Made by a program: the position numbers and the translations under genes. Of a DNA stretch of 64,000 nucleotides, positions 1 to 13,250 are shown in pieces. The notes under the pieces were generated by a model. It was not told the DNA's origin. It did not search any database and saw only the letters and a list, made by a program, of their open reading frames with translations. This DNA comes from Lineus longissimus (lineage: Eukaryota > Nemertea > Pilidiophora > Heteronemertea > Lineidae): NCBI RefSeq assembly GCF_910592395.1, contig NC_088322.1, positions 11,963,431 through 12,027,430 of the forward strand. The letters are read 5' to 3'. Numbering within the stretch: the stretch's first letter is position 1; each line of letters opens with the position of its first letter.

Positions 1-64
1 AAAGGCAACTTACGCCTTCATTCTTTTAAGGAGTGTTTTTGTCTCCTGGTGTCTCTCGACTTAC
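1..64 (-). other. Intron 6 start of the GPR158-like gene
   Basis: Begins with the GTAAGTC donor at 64-58 on the minus strand. No further exon is seen before the window ends. Confidence 0.7.
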
Positions 65-300
65 CTATTTCAATAACATAATCCCACCAATGTGATTTAC
101 ATATCAAATATTTTGTTTTGTCCGGCGTGATGCCCTCGTCCAATAGGCTATCGTTCTCCCGCACGTGATCCATATTTACTGCGGTCCATGCGGACATGTA
201 GCCAATCACAATTAGCGCTATACCTAGCAGATATTTCAGGAGATCACGATCTCTCACATGGACTCGATGTGCTTTGCGGGATTGAAACTCAGCCAGAACT
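65..300 (-). CDS. GPR158/mGlyR-like receptor, exon 6: intracellular loop 2, TM4, ECL2, start of TM5
   Basis: A 236-bp exon beginning after a TTTTTGCAG acceptor; its first A completes the arginine codon from exon 5. It encodes a basic loop (VLAEFQSRKAHRVHVRDRD), TM4 (LLKYLLGIALIVIGYMSAW) and an acidic second extracellular loop. The loop ends LICKSHWWDYVIEI, whose cysteine should pair with that before TM3 and whose tail enters TM5. It ends one base into a codon at a GTAAGTC donor. The remaining exons (TM5-TM7 and the long cytosolic tail expected for GPR158-type receptors) lie beyond the left edge, so the gene is partial here. Across the six exons 1,792 coding bases join without a phase error or internal stop. 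Confidence 0.88.
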
Positions 301-493
301 CTGCAAAAAGATAACTTGTTGTTGCTTGGAAGAACTATACTGATTTCTCTAACTACATTTTGTATATACGCCCAGCGGTGGCATGAAACACTGTCTGAAT
401 TAAAGGCAATACCGAATCCGACAATGTCAAATCCACTTCAAGTCCAACATACATCCAATGGGTATAGTCGTGCTGACAAAATGCTATACTAAC

Positions 494-603
494 CTGTACA
501 CCTTGAGTATTAGAGCACCATACACAATTGCGAAGCCCACTTCTCGGAACCATGGAATAAGTAAACAAGTCGTCGTGTTGGGTTCAAAATACTGGATGAC
601 GAC
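494..603 (-). CDS. GPR158/mGlyR-like receptor, exon 5: TM3
   Basis: A 110-bp exon with acceptor ACTTTAG and donor GTTAGT. It reads VVIQYFEPNTTTCLLIPWF then REVGFAIVYGALILKVY and ends with two bases (AG) of an arginine codon finished by exon 6. YFEP followed by the extracellular cysteine and VGFAIVYGALILKVYR are strongly reminiscent of TM3 in GPR158/GPR179. The cysteine before TM3 is the class C partner of the ECL2 cysteine encoded in exon 6. The longer open frame across this stretch is in a different phase and is a shadow. Confidence 0.87.
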
Positions 604-2116
604 CTAAAGTAAAGAATAAAATCAGTTTTGTAATAAACGCTGTTGAAGTAAGAATTCAGCTATTGAGTCATTCCTGCCCACCTGCCAAACGAATGGATCC
701 AAACTTGATATAAGTAAGATATCATAGAGCATACTGTAAACTATACTAATTGATATGCATATCATACTGGTCGTAGACTGTTGGTGTGGTTATTTTGGTG
801 GTTCATTGCTTTATTATACATGTCGAGCCCGTAAAGCTGAATATTTCACTAATGACCACATGGCGCCGCCGGTTGAGGCAAGCTCTTGTTCTCCACGCCT
901 ACTTTCACTAGCGTAGTATTACGCTGTTGCTATATACACGACTGCTAACAATGATTGTGAGCTTCTTCATGAGTATGACTGCACAAAGTAGTGCACAAGG
1001 AATAAACAGGACACGCCGCAGTGAGTGAATTGAATGGCTTTCTTTTCACTCTTCTTCGTTTGCGGGTGGGTGTGATTATTAGACAAGTCAACTCAATATT
1101 GCCATAAGTTTCCACTGGCTGGAAGAATATAGTCAGTTTAAAAAAATTCACATGCGCAATTCAGCCAAACCCGAAATGCTTATGTTGAATCAAGATGCTT
1201 TTGACATAGGATGGCTGGTGCACAAGTCTCATGCATCACTCGGAAATGTTTTGATTTTTAGCCAAATCAAAAGCGGAAAAAGTACCCGCTAGATATAGAC
1301 TCTCAAGTAACGTTAAACACGTTAAGAGCCAACTGCTTCTTTTATGATGGTAGTTAGTATTGATACTGTAATCATGCTCTAGTGTTTAAACCGCTGGGCT
1401 GATATTACAGGTATCTTGTATCGCTATCATATTAGTTAGATATAGTTTGATACCATTAATTATATCACAGTTGGAATTTTCGAGGAATTGCAGCGGGCTT
1501 TGAACTTCTTTGGAGGATAATGGGAGATATTCGCAATCAACTTACTCATGACTGATTGGGAAAAGTTGTCAAATTAAACCAGAACGGACCAATGACAAAA
1601 CAAGTGAGGTATATAATCATTGTGTAAAATCGAAAATATACAGAAACCATAAGAGATATCAGTATTTATTATTGAAAACTGCGCTTCGTTTCGATTCCTT
1701 GTCTAGATTCAAGGTTGTAAATCAAAGCTACTCAGTGCCCCGATTGACTGATTGACATGGAATTAACCTCGCCATTCTGTATAGCCAATCAAGGCCAGAG
1801 TCAGCCAGTGGCTGCTGGATTTGATGAGAGTCATGGCTCAACTTGTCAGATTCCAGTGGTTAGTGCTGGTGCTATTGATAGTACTGTTCCTTTCTTTTGA
1901 AGTACCGGTAGGGCCCAGTGTTAATAACAATTAATATGATGAACCCCCCCCCCCCTCCACCCAGAACAGCTGCTTTTTGGCTACCTGGAACTGTTTAGTG
2001 TCGTGTTGGACCTGGACGTCCCGCAGGCATGCGAGGTCTATTTGAACTCTAAGCGTAGTCCCGAACATATCAAACCTCACCTTCGCCATTCTGTTATTGC
2101 TCAAAATTGCACTTAC
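604..2116 (-). other. Intron 4 of the GPR158-like gene
   Basis: About 1.5 kb of AT-rich, unique-looking DNA between the TM2 and TM3 exons. No gene, RNA or structured repeat was recognised. A C10 run at 1944-1953 lies just outside exon 4. Intron 5 (301-493) is only 193 bp. Confidence 0.75.
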
Positions 2117-2185
2117 CGTTGAAAACAGCAGTAAAGCCCCAAATAGAAGGATTTCTAACATAACCCACATACTAGATTTCATCAC
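2117..2185 (-). CDS. GPR158/mGlyR-like receptor, exon 4: TM2
   Basis: A 69-bp exon (23 codons, phase 0 at both ends) encoding VMKSSMWVMLEILLFGALLLFST. It is bounded by a TTCCAG acceptor and a GTAAGTGC donor. The LEILLFGALLL core corresponds to TM2 of GPR158, where the family has a similar LLE-ILFGSLLL helix. It is too short to be called by length; support comes from splice signals, phase and position between the TM1 and TM3 exons. The open frame continues past the donor into intron and should not be read as protein. Confidence 0.85.
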
Positions 2186-2387
2186 CTGGAAGGAAAGAAT
2201 TACATGTCACAGATATGCATAATGTTCACCAGTTCGTGCATGCATGGACTTGACGTACAACTGTACTGTCTCAAAGCGTTTTAGATTCATTCCTCAGCCT
2301 AATCACGAACTCTTCTGCAGAAGCCAAGAAGTGCATACTAGGCTTCACTTGGCCTTTTCAGCCCACTTTAAAGTACGAAGTGGCATT

Positions 2388-2472
2388 GACCAAGCCTCGA
2401 ACCCTTGACTTGCCGATCACGAATCAGACGCGATCGTCCACTGTGCCACCGCGCTTCCCAATACAGCAAAAT
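2388..2472 (-). repeat. tRNA-derived SINE head in intron 3
   Basis: On the minus strand an A-box-like GGTGGCACAGTGG (2438-2450) is followed 34 bases later by a B-box-like GGGTTCGAGGC (2394-2404). This is the spacing of an RNA polymerase III internal promoter. The surrounding GGGAAGCGCGGTGG leader is typical of tRNA-derived SINE heads. The cloverleaf is not well paired, so this is a SINE or tRNA pseudogene rather than a working tRNA. It sits in intron 3 (2186-3823) of the GPR158-like gene in the same orientation; the rest of that intron holds nothing recognisable. Confidence 0.55.
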
Positions 2473-3823
2473 ACGACGGAACGACCGCCTAATGTAAAAA
2501 GAGAACAAAACTGGACTCTTCTTAAATCTGGTCCTTAATGCAAGGACGAACTGCCAGTGCTTTCTATGAAAGAGAAACTCTTTAAAGGCCGGGGGACCGA
2601 TAAAACATGACCTCAACGTTGCATCTGTTGATGGTGGCTGAGTTATATAGGTTTAGGGGTAACCCCTTCTATCACGTCGACTGTTATGATACTAGGCTGG
2701 TGTGTCAATAGAGAATCTTTTCAAATTATGAAACAAGAAGAGTCAATGACTTTTTTGCACTTAGTACTTCATAGGTGTGTGGTTGTACTATATGCACATG
2801 AAGAAACTTTATTGATTTCCTCATGGGTGCATCGGTTTCTCGAACACTCAGAAACCATGCGTTGCTTTCTAACACAAGATCCCGCCAATGATGGATTTCC
2901 CTTTTTTATTGGCATATGAAGTGTATCGTAGATTTGTCTAATAGTTTTATGAAGCGTCTCAATGATATGCGTTGCTTAGCAACATGATTTACCTGGGCAA
3001 ATCTGCAACAATTGACATGACTGAAGAGGTCAGGCAGAGCACGGACTATGGGTTGTTCTATGAAAGGTGACTTATAAGCGGGTATGGTTGGATTGAAAAC
3101 ATGCGTGTTATTGAGTGTACAGTGTATAGGCCGGGGTGCAAAAACCGTGATCATTATTATGTTCGTGGGTTCAAGTGTGCTTCAATCATATTCAGCTGTA
3201 ACCATGATAACAAAGGTCAACAATTGTGTATCGACCACAGTTGATTGAGGCATACTTTAAAAGGATAAGAAGTACATGCTCATCATTATCATTAATAAAT
3301 ATTGTGCCAATCATTACTGCTCTGCGCCGAGAAATCATCTTTAAAAATTTAATAATGATGGAAAGATTGAAAAGTTTACTTGTACAAACTGTCCCGAAGT
3401 CATCCGCACGACAATTCTCAGAAATACCTCGTTACTCCAACACTCTGAAGTATTTCTTTTAATTGGCGTTGTCATTAATTGTCTATTCAGGGGCGTAGAA
3501 AGTGGTCGAATGAGCGTATATCTAGCATTTGGATGCTCGATTACACGAGAGTATCTTAGGTAAAAGTAACATTCGCAAGTGGCTGCCGTAAAAAAAGGTT
3601 AAATGACGGCCATGATCATACAGTCGTGACGTTCACATGCGCCCACCAGCATTGGTGTTGTTGTCGTTGGTGTTGTTGTTACGAAGACTAACCACTCCTG
3701 CCTTCGCTGCGGACAGAAGTGTTTACCTCTGTTTGCAGCACTGGCTGGGGACCATCACAACACTTCAACTTCTTTACCGTAATACATGTCGGAAAACAAA
3801 CTTGTTATGGGTTAAGTACTTAC

Positions 3824-4165
3824 CCTATTCCTCCTCAGGCGAATAAGAATAAATCCCAATACGAGAGTTATAGTCATACAAAAACTTTGTATTCCAAGGG
3901 GAATCCCCCGTAGCATGACGTCATACTCTACGAAACATGGCGTATTGTTCGTGCAAACGTGGCAACCACGTGCACATGGAAGACACTGATTGTTGTCCTT
4001 TGAGTTGCCTGCTAAGTTCCCCTCATTACGACGAATGAATTCTTCTTCTAACAACGACCCATTGAAATAGTCCACCCCCTCGGGATTCGGAGGGAAATAG
4101 AAGCCGTCCTTACAATAACACCTATAGTTTCCTCTGTGGAACCCGTATCCTGGCATGTGTTTACA
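3824..4165 (-). CDS. GPR158/mGlyR-like receptor, exon 3: EGF-like stalk and TM1
   Basis: A 342-bp exon (114 codons, phase 0 on both sides) between an acceptor ending TTTCAG and a GTAAGTACTT donor. It starts CKHMPGYGFHRGNYRCYC, KDGFYFPP, the hallmark EGF-like stalk of GPR158/GPR179. It continues through NNQCLPCARGCHVC and TNNTPCFVEYDVMLRG, the cysteine cluster just before the membrane. TM1 follows (about residues 88-108 of the exon, IQSFCMTITLVLGFILI) and then a basic cytosolic loop, RLRRNR. Sequons NGS (residues 36-38) and NNT-type positions lie in the stalk. The stalk couples ligand state in the Cache dimer to the seven-helix bundle. Joining to exon 4 at R|V gives the expected TM1-loop-TM2 order. 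Confidence 0.9.
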
Positions 4166-5448
4166 CTGAAATCAGAAGAGAAAATGTCAGCCGAAACAGA
4201 AAAGGCGGAAAACGATATTGTATATCAGCCTGCATGACTACCGGAGACCAGTAGTAGTATATGGTTGGTTCTCAAACCAAAACGGCTATTTTGTGTTTTG
4301 GGAATCAACCATAAAATCCACCAAAACGGATTCCAAAACCAAAACGGGATCCAAAACCAAAACGGTATCCAAAACCAAAGCGGTATCCAAAACCAAAACG
4401 GTATCCAAGACCAAAGTGGAATCCAAAACCAAAACGGGATCAAAAGCCAAAACGGGATCCAAAAAAGGGGTCCAAAAGGAAAACGGGATCCCAAACGAAA
4501 ACGGGATCCCAAACGAAAACTGGATCCAAAACGAAAACGGGATCCAAAACGAAAACGGGATGAAAACAAAAATGGGATCCAAAACGAAAACGTGATCCAA
4601 ACGGGATCCCAAACGAAAACGGGATCCAAAACGAAAAGGGGGATCTAAAACGAAAAGGGGATCCTAAACGAAAACGGGATCCTAAACGAAAACAGAATCC
4701 AAAACGAAAACGGGATCATAAGGGAAAGCGGGATCCAAACGGGATCCCAAACCACAACAGGATCCAAAACGAAAAAGGGGTCCAACCGAAAACGGGATCC
4801 AAAAGAAAAGGGGATCCAAAACGAAAACGGGATCCAAAACGAAAGCGGGATCCTAAACGAAAACAGGATCCAAACGAAAACGGGATCCAAAACGAAAACG
4901 GGATATCAACCGAAAAGGGGATCGAAAGCAAAATGGGGATTCTAAACGAATACGGGATCCTAAACGATAACGGGATCAAGAGGGAAAAAACGAGATCCAA
5001 AACGAAAACGAGATTGGAAACGAAAAGGAGACCGAAAACAAAAAGGGGATTCTAAACGAAAACGGGATCCCAAGCGAAGACGGGATCCAAAACGAAAACG
5101 GGATCCCAAACGAAAAGAGGATCCAAAACGAAAACGAGATCCAAACAAAAATGGGATCCAAAACGAGACGGGATCCAAAACGAAAACGGGATCCAAACGG
5201 GATCTAAAACGAAAGCGAAAAGGGAAACAGGATCTAAGCGGGATCCCAAACGAAAACGGGATCCAAACGGGATCTAAAACGAAAGTGGGATCCTAAACGA
5301 AAACGGGATCCAAACGAAAATGGGATCCAAAACAAAAACGGATCCTAAACGAAAACGGGAACCATAACGAAAACGGCATCGAAACAGGATCTAAAACGAA
5401 AGCGGGAACCAAAACGAAAACAGGATCCAAACGAAAACGGGATTCAAA

Positions 5449-6562
5449 ACAAATGAAATGGCCAGTGCCATTGTGCTCACCTCATGTGGTGGAAAGATGG
5501 ATGAAGAGTATGGTATTGTGTCATGTAGTGTTAGGTTTGATGTAGGTCCAACCAATTACAATTCCCTCAAAATGGCCAATTTACAGTACATTATTTTGAC
5601 CTCTGTGACCTTGAAAAGTAGGTCAAATCAAAAAAGATTCGGATGACACATTGAATGGTTGTTAGAATTAGATGTACCTATGAAATAAAATTGTTGCCAA
5701 TCGGGCATGTAATTAAGGAATAATAATAGCATTTTGAAGAATTTTGGATTTGGCCCCCTCCTTGGAGGCCAAACGGCAAGTCAGATCGAACCAAACTTCA
5801 GTACCTGAGATCACCTGACCAATGGGTACATATGTACTTAATTTGTGATCAATAGTCATTGCGGTTAAGAAACGTGCCATAGTTACGGCCTGACGGCCAA
5901 TTTACGCCATTTGACCTCTGTGACCTTGAAAAGTAGGTCAAATTAAAAACCTGTGTGACATATACTGTATGGTGGTTTGATGTACCCATGATATCAAATT
6001 GGTGGCAATCGGGCAAGAAGTTAAGGAATAATCACATTTTAAAGGTTTTTGGATTTTGCCCTCTGGTGGTCAAGTGGTGAATCATATTAGAGCGAACTTC
6101 GGTCCCTGAGATCACCTGACTAAGGGGTACATGTGTACCAAATTTGGGAACAATAGTCATTGCAGTTTGGAAACGTGCCATAGTTACATCCCAACGGCCA
6201 ATTTACGCCATTTGACCTCTGTGACCTTAAAAAGTACGTCAAATCAAAAACCCGTTTGATATGTGATGAATCCTTGCTACGAGTACCTACCATAAAAGTT
6301 TTGTTGAAAACGGATAATTAATAGGAGACATATCACACTTTTAATGTTTTCAATTTTGGCCCCCTGGTGGCAAAGTCATGAATCAGACCGGACCGAAATT
6401 CAGTGTCAGGGTACCTCTGACGAAGGAGGTCATGTGTACAAAGTTTCAAGTTCATAGCACAAGAAGTAGAAACGTTTCACACAGGATACGGACGACGACG
6501 GACGACAACGACGGACGACTACGGACACAGGGCTATCGTATAGACTACCCTAACGGTGAGCC
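5449..6562 (+). repeat. Satellite cassette 1, full length (~1,114 bp, three modules)
   Basis: Starts ACAAATGAAATGGCC and ends in a GACGAC-rich tail plus CTAACGGTGAGCC. It holds three diverged ~307-bp modules, each with a TGACCTCTGTGACCTT-type block (5597, 5912 and 6212). CTCF-core-like sites occur at 6057-6074 and 6358-6372. This is the left outermost cassette and, with cassette 10, one of only two complete copies. Confidence 0.9.
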
Positions 6563-7723
6563 AAAAAGGGATCCTAAACGAAAATAGGAACCAAAACGAA
6601 AAACGGGATCCAAACGGGATCTAAAACGAAAGCGGGATCCTAAACGAAAACGGGATCTAAACGAAAACGGGATCCAAAACGAAAACGGGATCCAAACGGT
6701 ATCTAAAACGTAAACGGAATCCGAACGAAAAAGGGATCCTTTACGAAAACAGGAACCAAAACGAAAACGGGATCCAAACGGGATCTAAAACGAAAGCGGA
6801 ATCCTAAACAAAAACGGGATTTCAAACGAAAACGGGATCCAAACGGGATCCAAAACGAAAATGGGATCCAAACAGGATCAAAAACGAAAACGGGATCCAA
6901 ACAAAAAGGGGATCCTAAACAAAAACGGGAACCAAAACGAAAACGGGTTTCAAACGGGATCTAAAACGAAAGCGGGATCTTAAACGAAAAAAAGGATCCA
7001 AACAAAAACGGGAACCAAAACGAAAACGGGAAGCAAAACGAAAAGGTGATCTAAGCGAAAACGGGATCCTAAAGGAAAACGGGATCCTAAACGAAAACGG
7101 GATCAAAAGTGAAAGCGAGATCCAAACGAAATCCTAACGAAAACGGGATCCGAAACGAAAACGGGATCCAAACCGAAATTGGCATCCCAAACGAGAAAGG
7201 GATCCAAAACGAAAACGGGATCCAAATGGGATCTAAAACGAAAGTGGGATCCTAAACGAAAACGGGATCCAAACGCAAACGGGATCCTAAACAAAAAGGA
7301 GATCCTAATCGAAAACGGGGACCATAACGATACAGGATCCAAACGGGATCTAAAACGAAAACAGGATCCAAAACGAAAACGGGATCCAAAACGAAAAGGG
7401 ATCAAAAACGATAAGGGATCCAAACAGGATCTAAAACGAAAGTGGGATCCTAAACAAAAACGGGATCCAAACGAAAACGGGATCCAAAACAAAAAGGGAG
7501 CAAAAACGAAAACGGGAACCGTAGCGAAAACGGGATCCAAACGGGATCTAAAAAGAAAGTGGGATCCTAAACGAAAACGGGATCCAAACGAAAACGGGAT
7601 CCAAAAGAAAAAGGGGATCCTAAACGAAAACGGGAACCGCAACGAAAACGGGATCCAAACGGGATCTAAAACGAAAGCGGGAACCAAAACGAAAACAGGA
7701 TCCAAACGAAAACGGGATCCAAA

Positions 7724-8223
7724 ACAAATGAAATTGCCAGGGCCATTGTGCTCACCTCATGTGGAGGAAAGATGGATGAAGAGTATGGTATTGTGTCATG
7801 TAGTGTTAGGTTTGATGTTGGTCCAACCAATTACAATTTCCTCAAAATGGCCAATTTATAGTACATTATTTTGACCTCTGTGACCTTGAAAAGTAGGTCA
7901 AATCAAAAACCCGTTTGATATGTGATGAATCCTAGCTAGGAGTACCTACCATAAAAGTTTTATTGAAAACGGATCATTAATAGGAGACATATCACACTTT
8001 TTATGTTTTCAGTTTTGGCCCCCTGCTGGCCAAGTCATGAATCAGACCGGACCGAAATTCAGTGTCAGAGTACCTCTGACCAAGGAAGTCATGTGTACAA
8101 AGTTTCAAGTTCATAGCACAAGCGGTTAAGAAACATGCCACACAGGATACGAACGACGACGGACGACAATGACGTACGACGACGGACACAGGGCTATCGT
8201 ATAGACTCCCCTAACGGTGAGCC
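7724..8223 (+). repeat. Satellite cassette 2, short form (500 bp)
   Basis: Has the standard start, one TGACCT block near 7870, then passes directly into the last module. Two internal modules are missing relative to the full form. The CTCF-like core at 8017-8032 reads CCAGCAGGGGGCC on the minus strand. Confidence 0.9.
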
Positions 8224-9074
8224 AAAAAGGGATCCTAAACGGACATGGGAACCAAAACGAAAACGGGATCCAAACGGGATCTAAAACGAAAGCGGGATCC
8301 TAAACGAAAACGGGATCAAAAACGAAAACGGGATCCAAACGCGATCCAAAACGAAAACGGGATCTAAACGGGATCAAAAACGAAAATGGGATCCGAACGA
8401 AAAGGGGATCCTTAACGAAAACGGGAACCAAAATGAAAATTGGATCCAAACGGGATCTAAAACGAAAGCCGGATCCTAAACGAAAACGGGATCTAAAACG
8501 AAAACGGGATCAAAAGGAAAGCGGGATCCTAAACGAACGGGATCCAAACGAAAACGGGATCCAAAACAAAAAGGGGATCCTTAACGAAAAGGGAACCAAA
8601 ACGAAAAGGGGATCTAAGCAAAAACGGGATCCTAAAGGAAAACGGAATCCTAAGCGAAGACGGGATCCAAAACGAAAACGGGATCCAAACGAGAAAGGGA
8701 TCAAAAACGAAAACGGGATCCAAACGGGATCTAAAACGAAAGTTGGATCCTAAACGAAAACGGGATCCAAACGCAAACGGGATCCAAGAGAAAAAGGAGA
8801 TCCTAAACGAAAATGGGGACCATAACAAAACAGGATCCAAACGGGATCTAAAACGAAAATGGGATCCAAACAAAAACGGGATCCAAAACGAAAACGAGAT
8901 CCAAAACGAAAAGGGATCCAAAACGAAAAGGGATCCTAAACGAAAACCGGATCCTCAACAAAAACCGAATCCTAAAGGAAAACGGATCAAAAGGGAAAAC
9001 GGGATCCAAACGGGATCAGAAACGAAAACGGGATCCAAAACGAAAACGGGATCCAAACGAAAACGGGATCCAAA

Positions 9075-9880
9075 ACAAATGAAATGGCGAGGGCTATTGT
9101 GCTCACCTCATGTGGAGGAAAGATGGATGAAGAGTATGGTATTGTGTCATGTAGTGTTAGGTTTGATGTAGGTCCAACCAATTACAATTTCCCCAAATGG
9201 CCAATTAACAGTACATTATTTTGACCTCTGTGACCTTGAAAAGTAGGTCAAATCAAAAAAGACCCGGGTGACACATTGAATGGTTGTTAGAATTAGATGT
9301 ACCTCTGATATAAAATTGGTGCCAATTAAGGAATAATAATAGCATTTTGAAGAATTTTGGATTTGGCCCCCTCCCTGGAGGCCAAACGGCAAATCAGATC
9401 GAACCAAACTTCGGTACCTAAGATCACCTGACCAATGGGTACATATGTACTTAATTTGTGATCAATAGTCATTGCGGTTAAGAAACGTGCCATAGTGACG
9501 GCCTGACGGCCAATTTACACCATTTGACCTCTGTGACCTTAAAAAGTACGCCAAATCAAAAACCTGTATGATATGTGATGTATCCTTGCTAGGAGTACCT
9601 ACCATAAAAGTTTTATTGAAAACGGATCATTAATAGGAGTCATATCACTCTTTTTATGTTTTCAGTTTTGGCCCCCTGGTGGCCAAGTCATGAATCAGAC
9701 CGGACCGAAATTCAGTGTCAGAGTACCTCTGACCTAGGAGGTCATGTGTACAAAGTTTCAAGTTCATAGCACAAGCGGTTAAGAAACGTGCCACACAGGA
9801 TACGAACGACGACGGACGACAACGATTGACGACGACGGACACAGGGCTATCGTATAGACAGACTACCCTAAGGGTGAGCC
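9075..9880 (+). repeat. Satellite cassette 3, intermediate form (806 bp)
   Basis: Contains the first and last modules but lacks the middle one, giving a length about 306 bp below the full form. TGACCT blocks lie near 9222 and 9528, and a CTCF-like core at 9670-9684. Confidence 0.9.
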
Positions 9881-10279
9881 AAAAAGGGATCCTAAACGAA
9901 AATAGGAACCAAAACGAAAACGGGATCCAAACGGGATCTAAAACGAAAGCGGGATCCTAAACGAAAACGGGATCTAAAACGAAAACTGGATCCAAACGGG
10001 ATCCAAAACGAAAAGGGGATCCAAACGAAAAGGGGATCCTAAACGAAAACGGGAACCAAAACGAGTACGGGATCCAAACGGGATCTAAGACAAAAGTGGG
10101 ATCCTAAACGAAAAACGAAAACGGGATCCAAACGGGATCCAAAACGAAAACGGGATCCAAACGAAAAGGGGATCCTAAACGAAAACGGGATCCAAAACAA
10201 AAAGGGGATCCTAAACGAAAACGGGAACCAAAACGAAAACGGGATCCAAACGGGATCTAAAACGAAAGCGGGATCCAAA

Positions 10280-10767
10280 ACAAATGAAATTGTGCTCACC
10301 TCATGTGGAGGAAAGATGGATGAAGAGTATGGTATTGTGTCATGTAGTGTTAGGTTTGATGTTGGTCAAACCAATTACAATTTCCTCAAAATGGCAAATT
10401 TATAGTACATTATTTTGACCTCTGTGACCTTGAAAAGTAGGTCAAATCAAAAACCCGTTTGATATGTGATGAATCCTTGCTAGGAGTACCTACCATAAAA
10501 GTTTTATTGAAAACGGATCATTAACAGGAGACATATCACACTTTTTATGTTTTCAGTTTTGGCCCCCTGGTGGCCAAGTCATGAATCAGACCGGACCGAA
10601 ATTCAGTGTCCAAGTACCTCTGACCTAGGAGGTCATGTGTATAAAGTTTCAAGTTCATAGCACAAGCGGTTAAGAAGCGTGCCACACAGGATACGGACGA
10701 CGACAGACGACAACGACGGACGACGACGGACACAGGGCTATCGAATAGACTCCCCTAACGGTGAGCC
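10280..10767 (+). repeat. Satellite cassette 4, short form (488 bp)
   Basis: A short-form copy with a 12-bp deletion near its start: the GCCAGGGCCAT segment is missing after ACAAATGAAATTG. Otherwise it is nearly identical to cassettes 5 and 9. CTCF-like core at 10561-10575. Confidence 0.9.
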
Positions 10768-11165
10768 AAAAAGGGATCCTAAACGAAATTGGGAACCAAA
10801 CCAAAACGGGATCCAAACGGGATCTAAAACGAAAGCGGGATCCTAAACGAAAACGGGATCTAAAACGAAAACTGGATCCAAACGGGATCCAAAACGAAAA
10901 CGGGATCCAAACGAAAAGGGGATCCTAAACGAAAACGGGAACCAAAACGAGTACGGGATCCAAACGGGATCTAAGACAAAAGTGGGATCCTAAACGAAAA
11001 ACGAAAACGGGATCCAAACGGGATCCAAAACGAAAAGGGGATCCAAACGAAAAGGGGATCCTAAACTAAAACGGGATCCAAAACAAAAAGGGGATCCTAA
11101 ACGAAAACGGGAACCAAAACGAAAACGGGATCCAAACGGGATCTAAAACGAAAGCGGGATCCAAA

Positions 11166-11665
11166 ACAAATGAAATTGCCAGGGCCATTGTGCTCACCTC
11201 ATGTGGAGGAAAGATGGATGAAGAGTATGGTATTGTGTCATGTAGTGTTAGGTTTGATGTTGGTCCAACCAATTACAATTTCCTCAAAATGGCAAATTTA
11301 TAGTACATTATTTTGACCTCTGTGACCTTGAAAAGTAGGTCAAATCAAAAACCCGTTTGATATGTGATGAATCCTTGCTAGGAGTACCTACCATAAAAGT
11401 TTTATTGAAAACGGATCATTAACAGGAGACATATCACACTTTTTATGTTTTCAGTTTTGGCCCCCTGGTGGCCAAGTCATGAATCAGACCGGACCGAAAT
11501 TCAGTGTCCAAGTACCTCTGACCTAGGAGGTCATGTGTATAAAGTTTCAAGTTCATAGCACAAGCGGTTAAGAAACGTGCCACACAGGATACGGACGACG
11601 ACAGACGACAACGACGGACGACGACGGACACAGGGCTGTCGAATAGACTCCCCTAACGGTGAGCC
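11166..11665 (+). repeat. Satellite cassette 5, short form (500 bp)
   Basis: Near-identical to cassettes 4 and 9 including the adjoining minisatellite, implying recent tandem duplication of a unit of about 886 bp. CTCF-like core at 11459-11474. Confidence 0.9.
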
Positions 11666-12427
11666 ATAAAGGGATCCTAAACGAAATTGGGAACCAAAAC
11701 GAAAACGGGATCCAAACGGGATCTAAAACGAAAGCGGGATCCTAAACGAAAACGGGATCTTAAACGAAAACTGGATCCAAACGGGATCCAAAACGAAAAC
11801 GGGATCCAAACGAAAAGGGGATCCTAAACGAAAACGGGAACCAAAACGAGTACGGGATCCAAACGGGATCTAAGACAAAAGTGGGATCCTAAACGAAAAA
11901 CGAAAACGGGATCCAAACGGGATCCAAAACGAAAAGGGATCCTAAATGAAAACGGGACCTTAAACGAAAACCGGATCCTAAAGGAAAACGGGATCAAAAG
12001 GGAAAATGGGATCCAAACGGGATCCCAAACGAAAACGGGATCCCAAAGAAAACGGGATCCAAAACGAAAACGGGATCCAAACGGGATCTAAAACGAAAGT
12101 GGTATCCTAAACAAAAACGGGATCCAAACAAAAAAAGGATCCAAAACAAAAAGGTGATCTAAAACGAAAACGGGGACCATAACGAAACAGGATCCAAACG
12201 GGATCTAAAACGAAAACGGGATCCAAAACGAAAACGGGATCCAAACGGGATCTAAAACGAAAGTGGGATCCTAAACGTAAACGGGATCCAAACGAAAACG
12301 GGATCCAAAACAAAAAAGTGATCCTAAACGAAAACGGGAAACATAACGAAAACGGGATCCAAACGGGATCTAAAACGAAAGCGGATACCAAATCGAAAAC
12401 AGGATCCAAACGAAAACGGGATCCAAA

Positions 12428-13250
12428 ACAAATGAAATTGCGAGTGCTATTGTGCTCACTTCATGTGGAGGAAAGATGGATGAAGAGTATGGTATTGTGG
12501 CATGTAGTGTTAGGTTTGATGTAGGTCCAACCAATTACAATTTCCCCAAAATGGCCAATTTACAGTACATTATTTTGACCTCCGTGACCTTGAAAAGTAG
12601 GTCAAATCAAAAAAGACCCGGGTGACACATTGAATGGTTGTTAGAATTAGATGTACCTCTGATATAAAATTGGTGCCAATCTGGCAGGTAATTAAGGAAT
12701 AATAATAGCATTTTGAAGAATTTTGGATTTGGCCCCCTCCCTGGAGGCCAAACGGCAAATCAAATCGAACCAAACTTCGGTACCTGAAATCACCTGACCA
12801 ATGGGTACATATGTACTTAATTTGTGATCAATAGTCATTGCAGTTAAGAAACGTGCCATAGTTACAGCCTGACGGCCAATTTACGCCATTTGACCTCTGT
12901 GACCTTAAAAAGTACGTCAAATTAAAAACCCGTATGATATGTGATGTATCCTTGCTAGGAGTACCTACCCTAAAAGTTTTATTGAAAACAGATCATTAAT
13001 AGGAGACATATCACACTTTTTATGTTTTCAGTTTTGGCCCCCTGGTGGCCAAGTCATGAATCAGACCGGACCGAAATTCAGTGTCCAAATACCTCTGACC
13101 TAGGAGGTCATGTGTACAAAGTTTCAAGTTCATAGCACAAGCGGTTAAGAAACGTGCCACACAGGATACGGACGACGACGGACGACAACGACGGACGACG
13201 ACGGACACAGGGCTATCGAATAGACTCCCCGACTCCCCTAACGGTGAGCC
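12428..13250 (+). repeat. Satellite cassette 6, intermediate form (823 bp)
   Basis: A two-module form, almost identical to cassette 7, with a shared duplicated CCCCGACT in the tail. TGACCT blocks lie near 12578 and 12891, and a CTCF-like core at 13036-13050. Confidence 0.9.

Noticed and set aside
4225-5249. Overlapping 60-134-residue frames at the left end of the satellite
   Set aside because: Same repeat-translation artefact; frames switch at every indel in the monomer.
5449-6562. Terminal inverted repeats defining the cassette as a classic DNA transposon
   Set aside because: The two ends share only a 7-base GCTCACC inverted word, too short to claim TIRs; no target duplication can be seen because both sides are minisatellite.
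7103-7874. Long open frames in the satellite on both strands (200-231 residues)
   Set aside because: They are translations of an 18-bp stop-free monomer, giving lysine/arginine/aspartate or phenylalanine/proline repeats in several frames at once, with no start context, domain or codon bias.
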